Shown: positions 6,899 through 13,818, numbered from the stretch's first letter. The stretch is 16,339 nt of DNA from JAVZLQ01 sp049700035 (GCA_049700035.1 JBNAWC010000024.1:1-16339); one strand, 5' to 3'. Program-made: numbers and translations. Notes: generated by a model not told the origin, from the letters alone.

Positions 6899-7453
6899 TT
6901 ACAAGCCTATTTCGGAAGCCACGCTTTTTAAGCCGTTTAGGGCTATCTCAAAAAACTTTTCTCTGGGAATTCCAATTTCCTCGCAGACGAGAATGCGCTC
7001 TCTTTCAGCACCACGCGCAAAATCCTTATCCTTAAACTTTTTCGCGACGCTTTCAACTTTAACATCAGCCAACTTTTTGGAAGGCATGACCAAAGCGCAG
7101 GCTACAAGCAAACCTGAAATGGCATCAGAAGCAATTAGAGCCTTTTCCATGCGTGTTTCTGGCATCACGCCCGTATGCCTAAAATTATGTGCCTTAACCG
7201 CACGTACAACTTCTTCTGGCACATGGTCCTTTAAAATCTCCGCAGCCAAAAGACTATGCCTTTCTGGATTCGCCTCAGTCTTCTCGTAATCCACATCATG
7301 AAGCAAGCCGACAAGTCCCCACACTTCCTCGTTTTCTCCAAAATGTTTTGCCACACTTCGCATTATCGCCTCAACGGCAAGCATGTGATAAACAACATTA
7401 CGTTTAGTAACATGCTTCTTGACAAAGTTTAAGGCTTCATCACGCGTTAGCAA
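6899..7453 (-). CDS. HD-domain metal-dependent phosphohydrolase
   Basis: A 184-aa single-domain HD protein. The signature residues are His23 (VVYHML), His52-Asp53 (GLLHDVDYE), then His66 (ERHSLLAA), His89 (KAHN) and Asp110 (ASDAISGL). This is the extended pattern of HDIG-type hydrolases that use two metals to cut phosphoesters, often of nucleotides. The substrate is not evident. The start is TTG 7453: GGTGA (complement of about 7458-7462) is just upstream, and a TATA-like box is at 7486-7497. The ParB-ASCH gene begins 16 bases after its stop, so the two are likely cotranscribed. Confidence 0.85.
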   Translation of the reverse strand: MLTRDEALNFVKKHVTKRNVVYHMLAVEAIMRSVAKHFGENEEVWGLVGLLHDVDYEKTEANPERHSLLAAEILKDHVPEEVVRAVKAHNFRHTGVMPETRMEKALIASDAISGLLVACALVMPSKKLADVKVESVAKKFKDKDFARGAERERILVCEEIGIPREKFFEIALNGLKSVASEIGL

Positions 7454-7479
7454 CAGCTCACCCTAACCACATCATTTTA

Positions 7480-7551
7480 GAGTTTATCCTTATAAACCCT
7501 CAGACACGCGAACGATTCCAGACTTGTGGCAGAATTGGGTAAAATATATAA
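7480..7551. promoter_or_regulatory. Divergent promoter pair between HD operon and membrane protein gene
   Basis: On the minus strand GTTTATAAGG (complement of about 7488-7497) is a TATA-like box about 40 bases before the HD start. On the plus strand AAAATATATAA at 7541-7551 is a strong TATA-like box that predicts transcription start near 7573. The second box argues that the membrane protein starts at ATG 7598 and not at the earlier in-frame GTG 7526, which would place the box inside the gene. Confidence 0.6.
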
Positions 7552-7597
7552 GTGTTGCTTGAAGTCCATTTTGCTTCATTACTGGTGTAAAAAGTGG

Positions 7598-8671
7598 ATG
7601 AGTTCGCCAAAGTTTAAGCCTACGTGGAAAACTTTGATTCTGCCAATAATTGGAGTGGTCGCCTTCATCGTGTACATTTACCTCTTCAACGTGGACATAC
7701 CGACAATAGTTGGCATAATGCGGCAGACAGACCTTTACTTTTATTCTTGGGCAATAATCTTCCTCTTTCTGCAAACTTTCTTTTTCGCGCTTTCTTGGCG
7801 CTTCCTAGTAAATTTCCTTTCAGTTAAGCTTTCAATCGTAAGGGCCTTCCTTTATGTCTGGTACGGCATTTTCATAGACATAATCATACCTGCAGAATCA
7901 TTAAGCGGAGAACTTTCAAAAGTCTATTTAATTGCTAGGGAACAGAACGGCACAAGCGGGAAAGTTGTTGCGTCGCTTGCCATTCAGAGGTTCATCGGAA
8001 TGGCTGTTAACGTTATAACATTGCTTGTTGGCGTCAGCCTATTAATAGCCAAGGGACAGTTTGGCGGAATAATACTGAACTTGGCTGTATTCCTAACAGT
8101 AATGATAACAGCCTTTCTAGCGATGTTGTTGCTTTTGTGCGTTAAGGAGGAGTGGACTAGGAAAATCATTGATTCAATTTTTAGGTTTGCTGAGTGGATT
8201 GGACGTGGGCGCTTAAAGCTGACAAAGTTTAAGGAGGAAGCAGCTCAAGCCCTTCGGATTTTTCATGAATCAATTAAAAGTTTTGGACGTGCTTACAAAG
8301 CGCTTTTCGCATCATCCGTGTTCTTTGTTATAGCGTGGATTTTAAGCCTAACCGTGGATTTTTTAATTTTTAAATGTGTTGGATATTTTGTGCCATGGGA
8401 AGTTATAATGGTTTCAGCATCAATTTTTGTTGCTGTAAAATCGATTCCCATAGGCGTGCCTTTTGAAATCGGGTTGCCCGAGATAACCATGACGACGTTA
8501 TACATTGCTTTCGGCGTAGACCCAAAAATAAGTGCGACGGTGACAATTCTAAACAGGATTTTGACTTTGTGGCTTAGGTTTTTCGTTGGGTTTGCAATTC
8601 AAGAATGGATTGAAATAAAAGCAATAAGGATGTTTAACCATAACGCGAGTGAAGTGGCAGATAAAACCTAA
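7598..8671 (+). CDS. UPF0104 / AglD-type multi-spanning membrane protein (LPG-synthase TM-region family)
   Basis: A 357-aa integral membrane protein with about eight hydrophobic segments. It resembles the lysylphosphatidylglycerol synthase transmembrane-region/UPF0104 family, which includes archaeal AglD-type proteins. Family-typical features are the first loop GIMRQTD, the FALSWRFLVNFL segment, the 'PAESLSGELSKVYLI' motif, the QRFIGMAVN region and the late IPIGVPFEIGLPEI motif. Members are thought to work in lipid-linked saccharide or lipid handling at the membrane; the role here is inferred only from family. ATG 7598 was chosen from GGTG at 7584-7587 ten bases upstream and the TATA box at 7541. 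The acetyltransferase gene follows 29 bases later on the same strand. Confidence 0.82.
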   Translation: MSSPKFKPTWKTLILPIIGVVAFIVYIYLFNVDIPTIVGIMRQTDLYFYSWAIIFLFLQTFFFALSWRFLVNFLSVKLSIVRAFLYVWYGIFIDIIIPAESLSGELSKVYLIAREQNGTSGKVVASLAIQRFIGMAVNVITLLVGVSLLIAKGQFGGIILNLAVFLTVMITAFLAMLLLLCVKEEWTRKIIDSIFRFAEWIGRGRLKLTKFKEEAAQALRIFHESIKSFGRAYKALFASSVFFVIAWILSLTVDFLIFKCVGYFVPWEVIMVSASIFVAVKSIPIGVPFEIGLPEITMTTLYIAFGVDPKISATVTILNRILTLWLRFFVGFAIQEWIEIKAIRMFNHNASEVADKT

Positions 8672-8700
8672 ATTACGCTTTGGCTCTTTTCTTGATTAGG

Positions 8701-9162
8701 ATGTCGCGGATGCAAGTGACAATTGAAGACGCGTCTCTAAAACATTTGGATAAGCTTTACGAGGTTGAAACAAGATGTTTTGAAAAGGAGGCGTTCACGA
8801 AACAGCAGATTGCCAGCCTCCTCGCAAGTTATAACGCGGTTGGCTTGATTGCAAAATTGAACGGGGAAATAGTTGGCTTTGTCATCGGCATGTTATATAG
8901 GGAAAATGGCAAGACTGTTGGGCATGTTTTGACGGTGGATGTTTTGCCAGAGCATCGCCGAAAAGGTATAGGGTTAAGGCTCTTGAAGGAGATAGAGGAT
9001 ATTTTTAAGAGCAAGGGCGCAGGCTCTTGCGTTTTAGAGGCTCGAGAAGACAACATAGCTGCTTTAAGGCTTTACCAGAAACTTGGATACAAGAAGGTTA
9101 CAAAACTGAGGTATTATTATGGTAATGCGCATGGCATTTTCTTACGCAAGGATTTAACTTAA
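8701..9162 (+). CDS. rimI: GNAT N-acetyltransferase, RimI/archaeal NatA type
   Basis: A 153-aa GNAT protein expected to acetylate protein N-termini using acetyl-CoA, as archaeal RimI/Ard1 homologues do. The acetyl-CoA motif A is VDVLPEHRRKGIGLRLL, with the R-R-K-G-I-G pyrophosphate-binding loop. The C-terminal LYQKLGYKK and RYYYGNAHGIFLRKDL segments match the RimI end, where the family has 'YY...A..M...L'. The N-terminal MQVTIEDASLKHLDKLYEVETRCF is also typical. ATG 8701 and ATG 8710 are both plausible and no clear Shine-Dalgarno is seen. Its end overlaps the convergent PCC-domain gene by nine bases. It may be cotranscribed with the upstream membrane protein. Confidence 0.85.
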   Translation: MSRMQVTIEDASLKHLDKLYEVETRCFEKEAFTKQQIASLLASYNAVGLIAKLNGEIVGFVIGMLYRENGKTVGHVLTVDVLPEHRRKGIGLRLLKEIEDIFKSKGAGSCVLEAREDNIAALRLYQKLGYKKVTKLRYYYGNAHGIFLRKDLT

Positions 9163-9579
9163 CTTTAAAAGTTTTAGTTTTGTCTTTTCATCAAATGTCC
9201 TTTGTAGAGTCATATTTTTAAGCTCGATTATTATTAGTTCGGCGGTTGCGCCTACAATCGAATTTTTCATCAAGTGTCCGCCGAAGGCTTCGCATTTCTC
9301 GTTTGAAACAACAATGTGCGCGTGGATTATTGTTTCGCCGTTTTCGTCTATGGCGATGTTTCCCATGCAAGAGGCTATCTCTAGTGGGCCGTCAATCCTT
9401 TTTGGGTAGTATTGTCCGTTCTTGTAGAATCCAAGCACTGCTTCCTTTAAGCTTCCAATTAGGATGAACATTCCCGCTTTTATCATGCTTTCTTCTGCTC
9501 TTTTTTTGATGGCGTCGCCTAAATCTTCTCCTTCGGAAAGGCGAAAAACGTGAACTTTTCCAACATTTCCTTTTGGCAT
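9154..9579 (-). CDS. PCC/DUF296 domain protein
   Basis: A 141-aa stand-alone PCC (PPC, DUF296) domain. In plants the same domain is joined to AT-hook DNA-binding motifs, but bacterial and archaeal members are single domains of unclear function. Seen: RLSEGEDLGDAI at the start, GMFILIGSLKEAVLGFY, the metal-site-like IIHAHIVVS, and EAFGGHLMKN, whose three His residues form the conserved zinc-site pattern. The ATG at 9579 is well supported: AGGAGG (complement of 9587-9592) lies seven bases upstream. An open frame continues to 9768 but lacks such a signal. The AT-rich promoter at 9626-9644 lies upstream. The end overlaps rimI by nine bases. Confidence 0.87.
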   Translation of the reverse strand: MPKGNVGKVHVFRLSEGEDLGDAIKKRAEESMIKAGMFILIGSLKEAVLGFYKNGQYYPKRIDGPLEIASCMGNIAIDENGETIIHAHIVVSNEKCEAFGGHLMKNSIVGATAELIIIELKNMTLQRTFDEKTKLKLLKLS

Positions 9580-9625
9580 GTTTTGTCCTCCTACGTTGTT
9601 TGAAACGTAAACCCTAAATGGAGCG

Positions 9626-9644
9626 TATTTTAAAAATATATTTT
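9626..9644. promoter_or_regulatory. AT-rich TATA-like region shared by two divergent genes
   Basis: The run TATTTTAAAAATATATTTT is TATA-like on both strands. On the minus strand it is placed about 50 bases before the PCC gene ATG, giving a leader that holds the AGGAGG site. On the plus strand it is about 25 bases before TTG 9655, which would make that gene's transcript leaderless. Confidence 0.45.
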
Positions 9645-9654
9645 GTGGTGGAAA

Positions 9655-9927
9655 TTGCCCAGTAAAAAGAAGCGTGGAGAATCGCAGAGGCTTGTTAAGG
9701 CTATAGTTGTCCTCATCCGAAATACTACATGGCGGTGTGGTAGACTTGAGAAGTCCATAGTTAAGCATCTTTATTCGCGTAAAGCGGGATTTGGAAAACC
9801 AGAGGCTCCAGTTAAGGACATGATAAAAAGTTTTAACTTGTCTGGTAAAAAGCGGAACGAGTTTTTGGATGCGATTAGGCGGTTGGAGAGAAGGAATATA
9901 ATAAGAATTTTGAGCGTTGTAAACTAA
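9655..9927 (+). CDS. Small basic protein, unknown
   Basis: A 90-aa lysine/arginine-rich protein that I do not recognise. The N-terminus is highly basic (PSKKKRG), followed by a hydrophobic helix LVKAIVVLIRN. The C-terminal half, about 50-88, alternates helices with charged faces (VKDMIKSFNLSGKKRNEF, LDAIRRLERRNIIRIL) and could be a winged-helix or other small nucleic-acid binding fold. TTG 9655 is preferred, about 25 bases after a TATA-like box; TTG 9643 would add four residues (its own start codon and Trp, Trp, Lys). It is the only plus-strand frame covering this gap. It has no long overlapping partner, which supports it being real. Confidence 0.55.
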   Translation: MPSKKKRGESQRLVKAIVVLIRNTTWRCGRLEKSIVKHLYSRKAGFGKPEAPVKDMIKSFNLSGKKRNEFLDAIRRLERRNIIRILSVVN

Positions 9928-9947
9928 CCCTTTAAATTTTAGCCTTC

Positions 9948-10427
9948 TTAAGACTTTTCAGTAAGCTTTTTTGCCTCGCTAATCCATCTACCCGTTATTT
10001 TAGGTGAAATTTGAAGCTTTGAAGCCAAGTCATTTGCTGAAGCTTTGGCTAAATCTTCAAGCGTGTTTATCCCAAGCGCCTTCAGCTGTTCTGAACGTTT
10101 TGCCCCAATGCCCTTAACCTTCATAAGCTCAGAGGTAGGTGGCATCGAAACTGGAGTAGCTTCAACAGTTATCTCCTTTTTCTCCTCTTGCACAGTTTCT
10201 ATTATTGGTGCTGGTTCTGGTGTGGATGTTGGCATAGGTGTAGGTGCTGGTGGCGGTGCTGCTTGAGGCTTTGGTCTTTGAGTGTAGCCTAACCCTATGA
10301 ATAGTAATCCTAGAACCGCCGTAGTTACTATAAATAGATTTTTTGGTTCAAATTCGACGAAGGCGACCATCAAGGTTATTATGAAAAATATTATTGCTAC
10401 CGTATAAAGGGCGTAGTCTGAACGCAT
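9948..10427 (-). CDS. Membrane-anchored helix-hairpin-helix protein with proline-rich linker
   Basis: A 159-aa protein in three parts. Two transmembrane helices lie at about 7-26 and 31-48 with a short loop EFEPKN between. A proline/alanine-rich linker at about 52-98 has repeated P-x-P steps (PPPAPTPMPTSTPEP). A C-terminal helix-hairpin-helix domain lies at about 99-157 (LMKVKGIGAKRSEQLKALG, then INTLEDLAKAS), the DNA-binding HhH type seen in polymerase- and repair-associated proteins. The layout suggests an inner-membrane anchor holding a DNA-binding module in the cytoplasm, but topology is inferred. GGAG (complement of 10437-10440) lies nine bases before the ATG. AAATTATTTAAG (complement of 10469-10480) is a likely TATA box. 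The malic enzyme gene upstream is separated by 120 bases. Confidence 0.75.
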   Translation of the reverse strand: MRSDYALYTVAIIFFIITLMVAFVEFEPKNLFIVTTAVLGLLFIGLGYTQRPKPQAAPPPAPTPMPTSTPEPAPIIETVQEEKKEITVEATPVSMPPTSELMKVKGIGAKRSEQLKALGINTLEDLAKASANDLASKLQISPKITGRWISEAKKLTEKS

Positions 10428-10468
10428 ATTCTTCTTCTCCTTATCCCATCTATGTTTTGTGGAAGAGC

Positions 10469-10480
10469 TTAAATAATTTT
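10469..10480 (-). promoter_or_regulatory. TATA-like box of HhH membrane protein gene
   Basis: The complement of this stretch reads AAATTATTTAAG, about 42-53 bases before ATG 10427. That predicts a transcript start near 10450 with a short leader holding GGAG. Confidence 0.5.
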
Positions 10481-10547
10481 CTGAAATTCTAACATAAAAA
10501 GGCGGAAAATCGGCGTTTTTAGCGGTCTTTCACTTCAATTGTTTGCA

Positions 10548-11930
10548 TTACTTAAGCAGTTCTTCTTCTGGCGGAGGCTTCTTTATTAAGCCATGCTTCA
10601 TCAGAAGCTGCACAGATTCCCTAGCATTCTGTATTATCGCAACAGCCCTCTCGTAAAGCTCTTGTCTGCTCAGTTTAACTCTTGCCACACCTTCTTCTAT
10701 GGACTTCAGCGCACATGCAACAGCCTCTCTTGGAAAGACTTCCCACTCCTCCATCCTTGGAAGGATATCCTCCTCATGCATTCCGCGCTCTTCAGCGAAT
10801 TTCGCAAGCTCTTGGGCTGCGGCAATACACATGTCATCCGTAACTGTCTTTGCTTTCACGTCTAAAACTCCGCGGAAAATTGCTGGAAAACCAAGGCTGT
10901 TGTTAACTTGGTTTGGAAAGTCGCTTCTTCCAGTGGCTACTATACGGGCTCCAGCTTCTTTCGCCTCCCAAGGCCATATTTCAGGAATTGGGTTTGCGCA
11001 TGCAAAAATTATTGAGTCGTCAGCCATTGTTGAAACCCATTCTTTCTTTATTGTTCCTGGTCCTGGCTTTGATGCAGCAACCACGGCGTCTACGCCTTTA
11101 AAGGCTTCTGCTATGTCGCCTCTTCTTCCTTCGCCGTTAGTTATTTGTGAAAGCTCGTATTTCCATGGGTCATCTTCTTTTTTGATGTCCGCTCTTCCTG
11201 GGTAAATTATGCCTTTCGTGTCTACCATGATTATGTTGGCGGGTTTTATCCCCCATCTTATTAGGACGTAGGCTGTTCTTATGTTGGCTGCGCCCGCCCC
11301 AACTAGGGTTATGAGGCTTTCTTTTGGTTTTTTGCCCACTATTTTGAATGCGTTTATCAAGCCTGCGAGTATAACTGTTGCTGTGCCTTGTTGGTCATCA
11401 TGCCAAACTGGAATTTGTAGGCGTTTTCGCGCCTCTTCAAGCACGTAAAAGCATTTCGGCTTTTCAATGTCTTCTAGGTTTATTCCGCCAAATGAGGGTT
11501 CAATGAGTTCGCATGCGCGGATTATTTCTTCTGGGTCTTTTGTTTTTAGGCATATTGGAAAGCCATCCACACCACCCAGATACTTGAAAAGTAGGGCTTT
11601 TCCCTCCATAACTGGCATGGCTGCTTCTGGTCCTATGTCGCCTAAACCTAAAACGCGTGTGCCGTCGGAGACAACTGCCACGTAATTCCATCTGTTTGTT
11701 AATTCGAAGGACTTGTCTGGGTTCGCTTGGATTTCTTTACATGGCGCGGCAACGCCTGGCGTGTACCATATTGCGAAGTCAGCTGGGCTTGTTATGGCGC
11801 ATTTTGGCATAACTTGAACTTTTCCTTCGTAAAACTTGTGCATCGGTGGAGCCAGTTGTGAAGGCTTTTTTGCTTTTGCCAGAAGTTCTTCCACCGTTGG
11901 TTTTCTTTCCTCTTTTTTAGCTGGGCACAT
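10548..11930 (-). CDS. NAD(P)-dependent malic enzyme (oxaloacetate-decarboxylating)
   Basis: Converts malate to pyruvate and CO2 with NAD(P) reduction, linking the C4 acid pool to pyruvate. At 460 aa it has the malic-enzyme core only and lacks the phosphotransacetylase-like C-terminal extension found in bacterial MaeB. Seen: WYTPGVAAPCKEI with the catalytic Tyr, the lysine of EGKALLFKYLGG, the metal-binding ED of INLEDIEKPKCF and the WHDDQQGTA segment. The Rossmann loop is GAGAANI followed by the acidic VDTKG that favours NAD. ANPIPEIWP and SDFPNQVNNSLGFPAIFRG close the domain. ATG 11930 has GGAG (complement of 11940-11943) nine bases upstream. Its likely promoter is in the spacer shared with the membrane-sensor gene. 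Confidence 0.95.
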   Translation of the reverse strand: MCPAKKEERKPTVEELLAKAKKPSQLAPPMHKFYEGKVQVMPKCAITSPADFAIWYTPGVAAPCKEIQANPDKSFELTNRWNYVAVVSDGTRVLGLGDIGPEAAMPVMEGKALLFKYLGGVDGFPICLKTKDPEEIIRACELIEPSFGGINLEDIEKPKCFYVLEEARKRLQIPVWHDDQQGTATVILAGLINAFKIVGKKPKESLITLVGAGAANIRTAYVLIRWGIKPANIIMVDTKGIIYPGRADIKKEDDPWKYELSQITNGEGRRGDIAEAFKGVDAVVAASKPGPGTIKKEWVSTMADDSIIFACANPIPEIWPWEAKEAGARIVATGRSDFPNQVNNSLGFPAIFRGVLDVKAKTVTDDMCIAAAQELAKFAEERGMHEEDILPRMEEWEVFPREAVACALKSIEEGVARVKLSRQELYERAVAIIQNARESVQLLMKHGLIKKPPPEEELLK

Positions 11931-12064
11931 TGTAATCTTCTCCTTTTGTGGGATGTTGTTGTTTTGTGTATTAGAGCTTTAAGGGTTACGGTGAATTTTT
12001 GAGGAAGCATTCAACTAATCTGTCTGTTTGAAGTCAAATTCCGAGTAACAAATTTTAGTAATTC

Positions 12065-12088
12065 ATATCACTCTTTCATAAGTGATAT
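12065..12088. repeat. Perfect inverted repeat, candidate operator or hairpin
   Basis: ATATCACT at 12065-12072 and AGTGATAT at 12081-12088 are exact reverse complements separated by eight bases. Two-fold symmetry of this size between divergent genes suggests a dimeric regulator site, though it could form an RNA hairpin if transcribed. Confidence 0.5.
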
Positions 12089-12115
12089 TTAGAGCCAGAA
12101 ACTCGTATTTTGGAC

Positions 12116-12167
12116 AAGTGCGAAAGTTACGAACGCCCAGTGTAAACAAAGTGCGGCGAAAAGTGCG
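12116..12167. repeat. Three direct AAGTGCG repeats
   Basis: AAGTGCG occurs at 12116-12122, 12149-12155 and 12161-12167. Copies are 33 and 12 bases apart, close to whole turns of B-DNA. They lie 28-79 bases before the membrane-sensor gene start and could be binding sites for a regulator. Function not shown. Confidence 0.35.
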
Positions 12168-12194
12168 TAAAAAGCTCTTCGAAGGGATGTTTGA

Positions 12195-12950
12195 GTGCTG
12201 AAAATTTACAAAGTAAGCCTAATAACGATAATTGGGTTGGTTGCGCTTTACGCACTTCAAGGATATTACCCAGATTTCATTGCCTTCTTTTCTAATGCTT
12301 TTCCGCCGCTTATTGCTGGCGCTGCAGTTATAGTTTCGGGCGTTTCTCTAGAGAGGTATTGGCGTAAAATTTCGGACAGGTTTTCGGCAATTTGGCTCTA
12401 TTTCACATGCGGTTTGTTTCTTTGGTTTGTTGGCGAAGCAGTTTGGGCTGGCTACACGCTGATTATGGGCGTTGAGCTTCCTTATCCATCAGTTGCAGAT
12501 GTCTTTTGGTTGGCTGGTTACATTCCCTTCTTTGCCGCATTATGCTCCTATGTTAAACTTTTTGGCGGAGCTTTAACCAGGAAAACGTTGGCTTTATCCT
12601 TAGCCGCTACATTTACCCTAACAATTTTTGTTGCATTTGCATTGTTCATACCAGTTTTGGAGGCGGGAGATGACCTTGTCACGACAGCTTTGAACATTGC
12701 TTATCCACTGCTTGACCTATCCCTATTTTCAGTAGCCCATCTAGGACTCATTATTTTTTGGAAGGGAAAACTTGGAAAACCGTGGCTTATAATCAACGCA
12801 GCGCTAGCCGTGAACACGTTCGCCTACATACTCTTTAGCTACGCAACTACACAAGGCGTATACTACAGCGGGCACATGATAGATGTTCTATTTCAAATTG
12901 CGTATCTACTCTTTCTAGTCGCTTTTTACGTGCATGCGAAGGAGTTCTGA
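12195..12950 (+). CDS. Seven-helix membrane sensor-like protein
   Basis: A 251-aa protein of about seven hydrophobic helices with little soluble sequence. It carries a motif seen at the N-terminus of many archaeal and bacterial signalling proteins: Glu81-x-x-Trp84 in a helix (GEAVWAGY), then PYPSVADVFWLAGY at 96-109. In those proteins the domain is followed by PAS, kinase or GGDEF parts; here no output domain is attached, so it may pass its signal to a partner protein. The next gene, 11 bases downstream, is a small helical protein that could be that partner (inference). The start is GTG 12195, preceded by weak purine-rich GAAGGGA. Its upstream region holds the AAGTGCG repeats and the inverted repeat. 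Confidence 0.72.
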   Translation: MLKIYKVSLITIIGLVALYALQGYYPDFIAFFSNAFPPLIAGAAVIVSGVSLERYWRKISDRFSAIWLYFTCGLFLWFVGEAVWAGYTLIMGVELPYPSVADVFWLAGYIPFFAALCSYVKLFGGALTRKTLALSLAATFTLTIFVAFALFIPVLEAGDDLVTTALNIAYPLLDLSLFSVAHLGLIIFWKGKLGKPWLIINAALAVNTFAYILFSYATTQGVYYSGHMIDVLFQIAYLLFLVAFYVHAKEF

Positions 12951-12961
12951 GGTAAGCGTGC

Positions 12962-13282
12962 ATGGACCAGAGAATGGCAGCATTCGAAAAGGCTTTGGTT
13001 GAAGCCGTTGATGAAGGATTGCTTATGCTTGGGGAAAGCGGACGTGAAGTTGTCTATTTTCATCTTAGGCATTATTATGGTTTTACGAAAGATGATGTTC
13101 CAAGTAACCCTCAAATTCTTGTTAGGTGTTTAGAGAAGATTTTTGGTGTTGGGGCTAGGGCTGTTGAAAGAGACATCATTAAGAGTTTATACCGTAAACT
13201 TAAATTGGAATACGTAGAGAAAGAAGCCTTTGATTTTATGGAATATTTAAATGAGGCAAAGGCGCAGCTGAAAGGGCGATAA
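12962..13282 (+). CDS. Small helical NitrOD5/DUF3227-like protein
   Basis: A 106-aa all-helical protein. The segment running through LLMLGESGREVVYFHLRHYYG, then DDVPSNPQILVRCLEKIFGVGARAVERDI, fits the archaeal 'lGes-x-x-x-x-yyhL-x-x-yg ... ip-x-x-p-x-x-f-x-x-x-L-x-x-ifG-x-g' domain known as NitrOD5/DUF3227-like, which is often linked to signalling or transcription proteins in archaea. The family name is given with some doubt. ATG 12962 has GAGGT eight bases upstream, overlapping the stop of the membrane gene, so translation of the two is coupled. No catalytic residues are evident; a regulatory or binding role is inferred from context. Confidence 0.65.
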   Translation: MDQRMAAFEKALVEAVDEGLLMLGESGREVVYFHLRHYYGFTKDDVPSNPQILVRCLEKIFGVGARAVERDIIKSLYRKLKLEYVEKEAFDFMEYLNEAKAQLKGR

Positions 13283-13332
13283 ACGGTAAGCTAACAAAAA
13301 TGAGTGAAAAATAATGGCAACGTGCGTGTTGC

Positions 13333-13818
13333 CTAGTATCTTCTGCGGAACCCGCCTCTTCTATCGTTTCTGCCGAAGTCTCTTCTTCCACGCCCTCTAA
13401 ACGGACGTCTCTGTTGCTCGTAAACCTTGTTCGACATGTTATTCTCAGTGTTAACTTCAACGGCTAATGCTTCCTTTGCAACTTCTAATGTGCCAAACTT
13501 TCCAACGTTTAGGCGCATGTTGCCTTTAAAGAGCGTAACGTAGCCATTGCCTATATTTACCGTATCGCCTTCTTGCACTTTTTCGATGTTGTCATCCCAA
13601 AGCGTTAGGTAAACGCATCCAGTTTCGTCGCCTATCAAAGCGTCGCAGACTCGATGTGGCGCGCCGTCTCTTCCAGCGGTTATGTTGCGTACATCACTTT
13701 TTGAAACGACCTTTGCTTTTACGTTAACTGCCCTTGAGGCGGGGCTTAATTCAGCTATTTTCACGTCTACTGGTTGTCTACTTCCCGAAAAGCTTTCAAC
13801 AGCCAAGTCTTTCAACAC
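13333..13818 (-). CDS. ssb: Single-stranded DNA-binding protein, OB fold with Arg/Gly tail
   Basis: A 161-aa single OB-fold protein of the Sulfolobus SSB / archaeal RPA type that coats single-stranded DNA during replication and repair. Core residues about 19-115 show the OB strand order: ELSPASRAVNVKAKVV, CDALIGDETGCVYLTLW, IEKVQEGDTVNIGNGYVTLFKGNMRLNVGK. The C-terminus from about 135 is rich in Arg and Gly (RRPFRGRGRRDF, GGFRRRY). It resembles the Sulfolobus tail but lacks that protein's final acidic stretch. The GTG start at 13818 is used; a shorter GTG at 13764 would align with the Sulfolobus start. A TATA-like GTGTTTAAGCC (complement of 13848-13858) lies upstream. Confidence 0.87.
   Translation of the reverse strand: MLKDLAVESFSGSRQPVDVKIAELSPASRAVNVKAKVVSKSDVRNITAGRDGAPHRVCDALIGDETGCVYLTLWDDNIEKVQEGDTVNIGNGYVTLFKGNMRLNVGKFGTLEVAKEALAVEVNTENNMSNKVYEQQRRPFRGRGRRDFGRNDRRGGFRRRY

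Larger units (their letters stand above)
11931..12194. promoter_or_regulatory. 264-base divergent intergenic region
   Basis: No coding frame of note. It holds the malic-enzyme promoter on the minus strand (CTTAAAG-like box at about 11977-11983, complement). An eight-base perfect inverted repeat is at 12065-12088. Three AAGTGCG copies are at 12116-12122, 12149-12155 and 12161-12167. No convincing TATA box was found for the plus-strand gene, though GATATTTAG at 12084-12092 is a possibility. Confidence 0.4.

Noticed and set aside
5875..7453. Complete ParABS partition locus
   Set aside because: No ParA Walker ATPase is adjacent and no 16-base parS palindrome was seen by eye; calling it a partition locus would overstate the evidence.
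7526..7597. GTG start for the UPF0104 membrane protein
   Set aside because: A strong TATA-like box at 7541-7551 would fall inside the gene, and GGTG points to ATG 7598.
9580..9768. N-terminal extension of the PCC protein to 9768
   Set aside because: AGGAGG sits seven bases before ATG 9579 and a TATA-like box lies at 9626-9644 inside the extension; no family homology in the extra 63 residues.
10699..11205. 168-residue plus-strand frame opposite malic enzyme
   Set aside because: Lies wholly antisense to a well-supported malic enzyme. Its Ser/Pro-rich composition is typical of a complementary-frame shadow.
12195..13282. Split two-component histidine kinase
   Set aside because: Neither protein shows H-box, ATPase or receiver motifs, so a kinase role is not supported.
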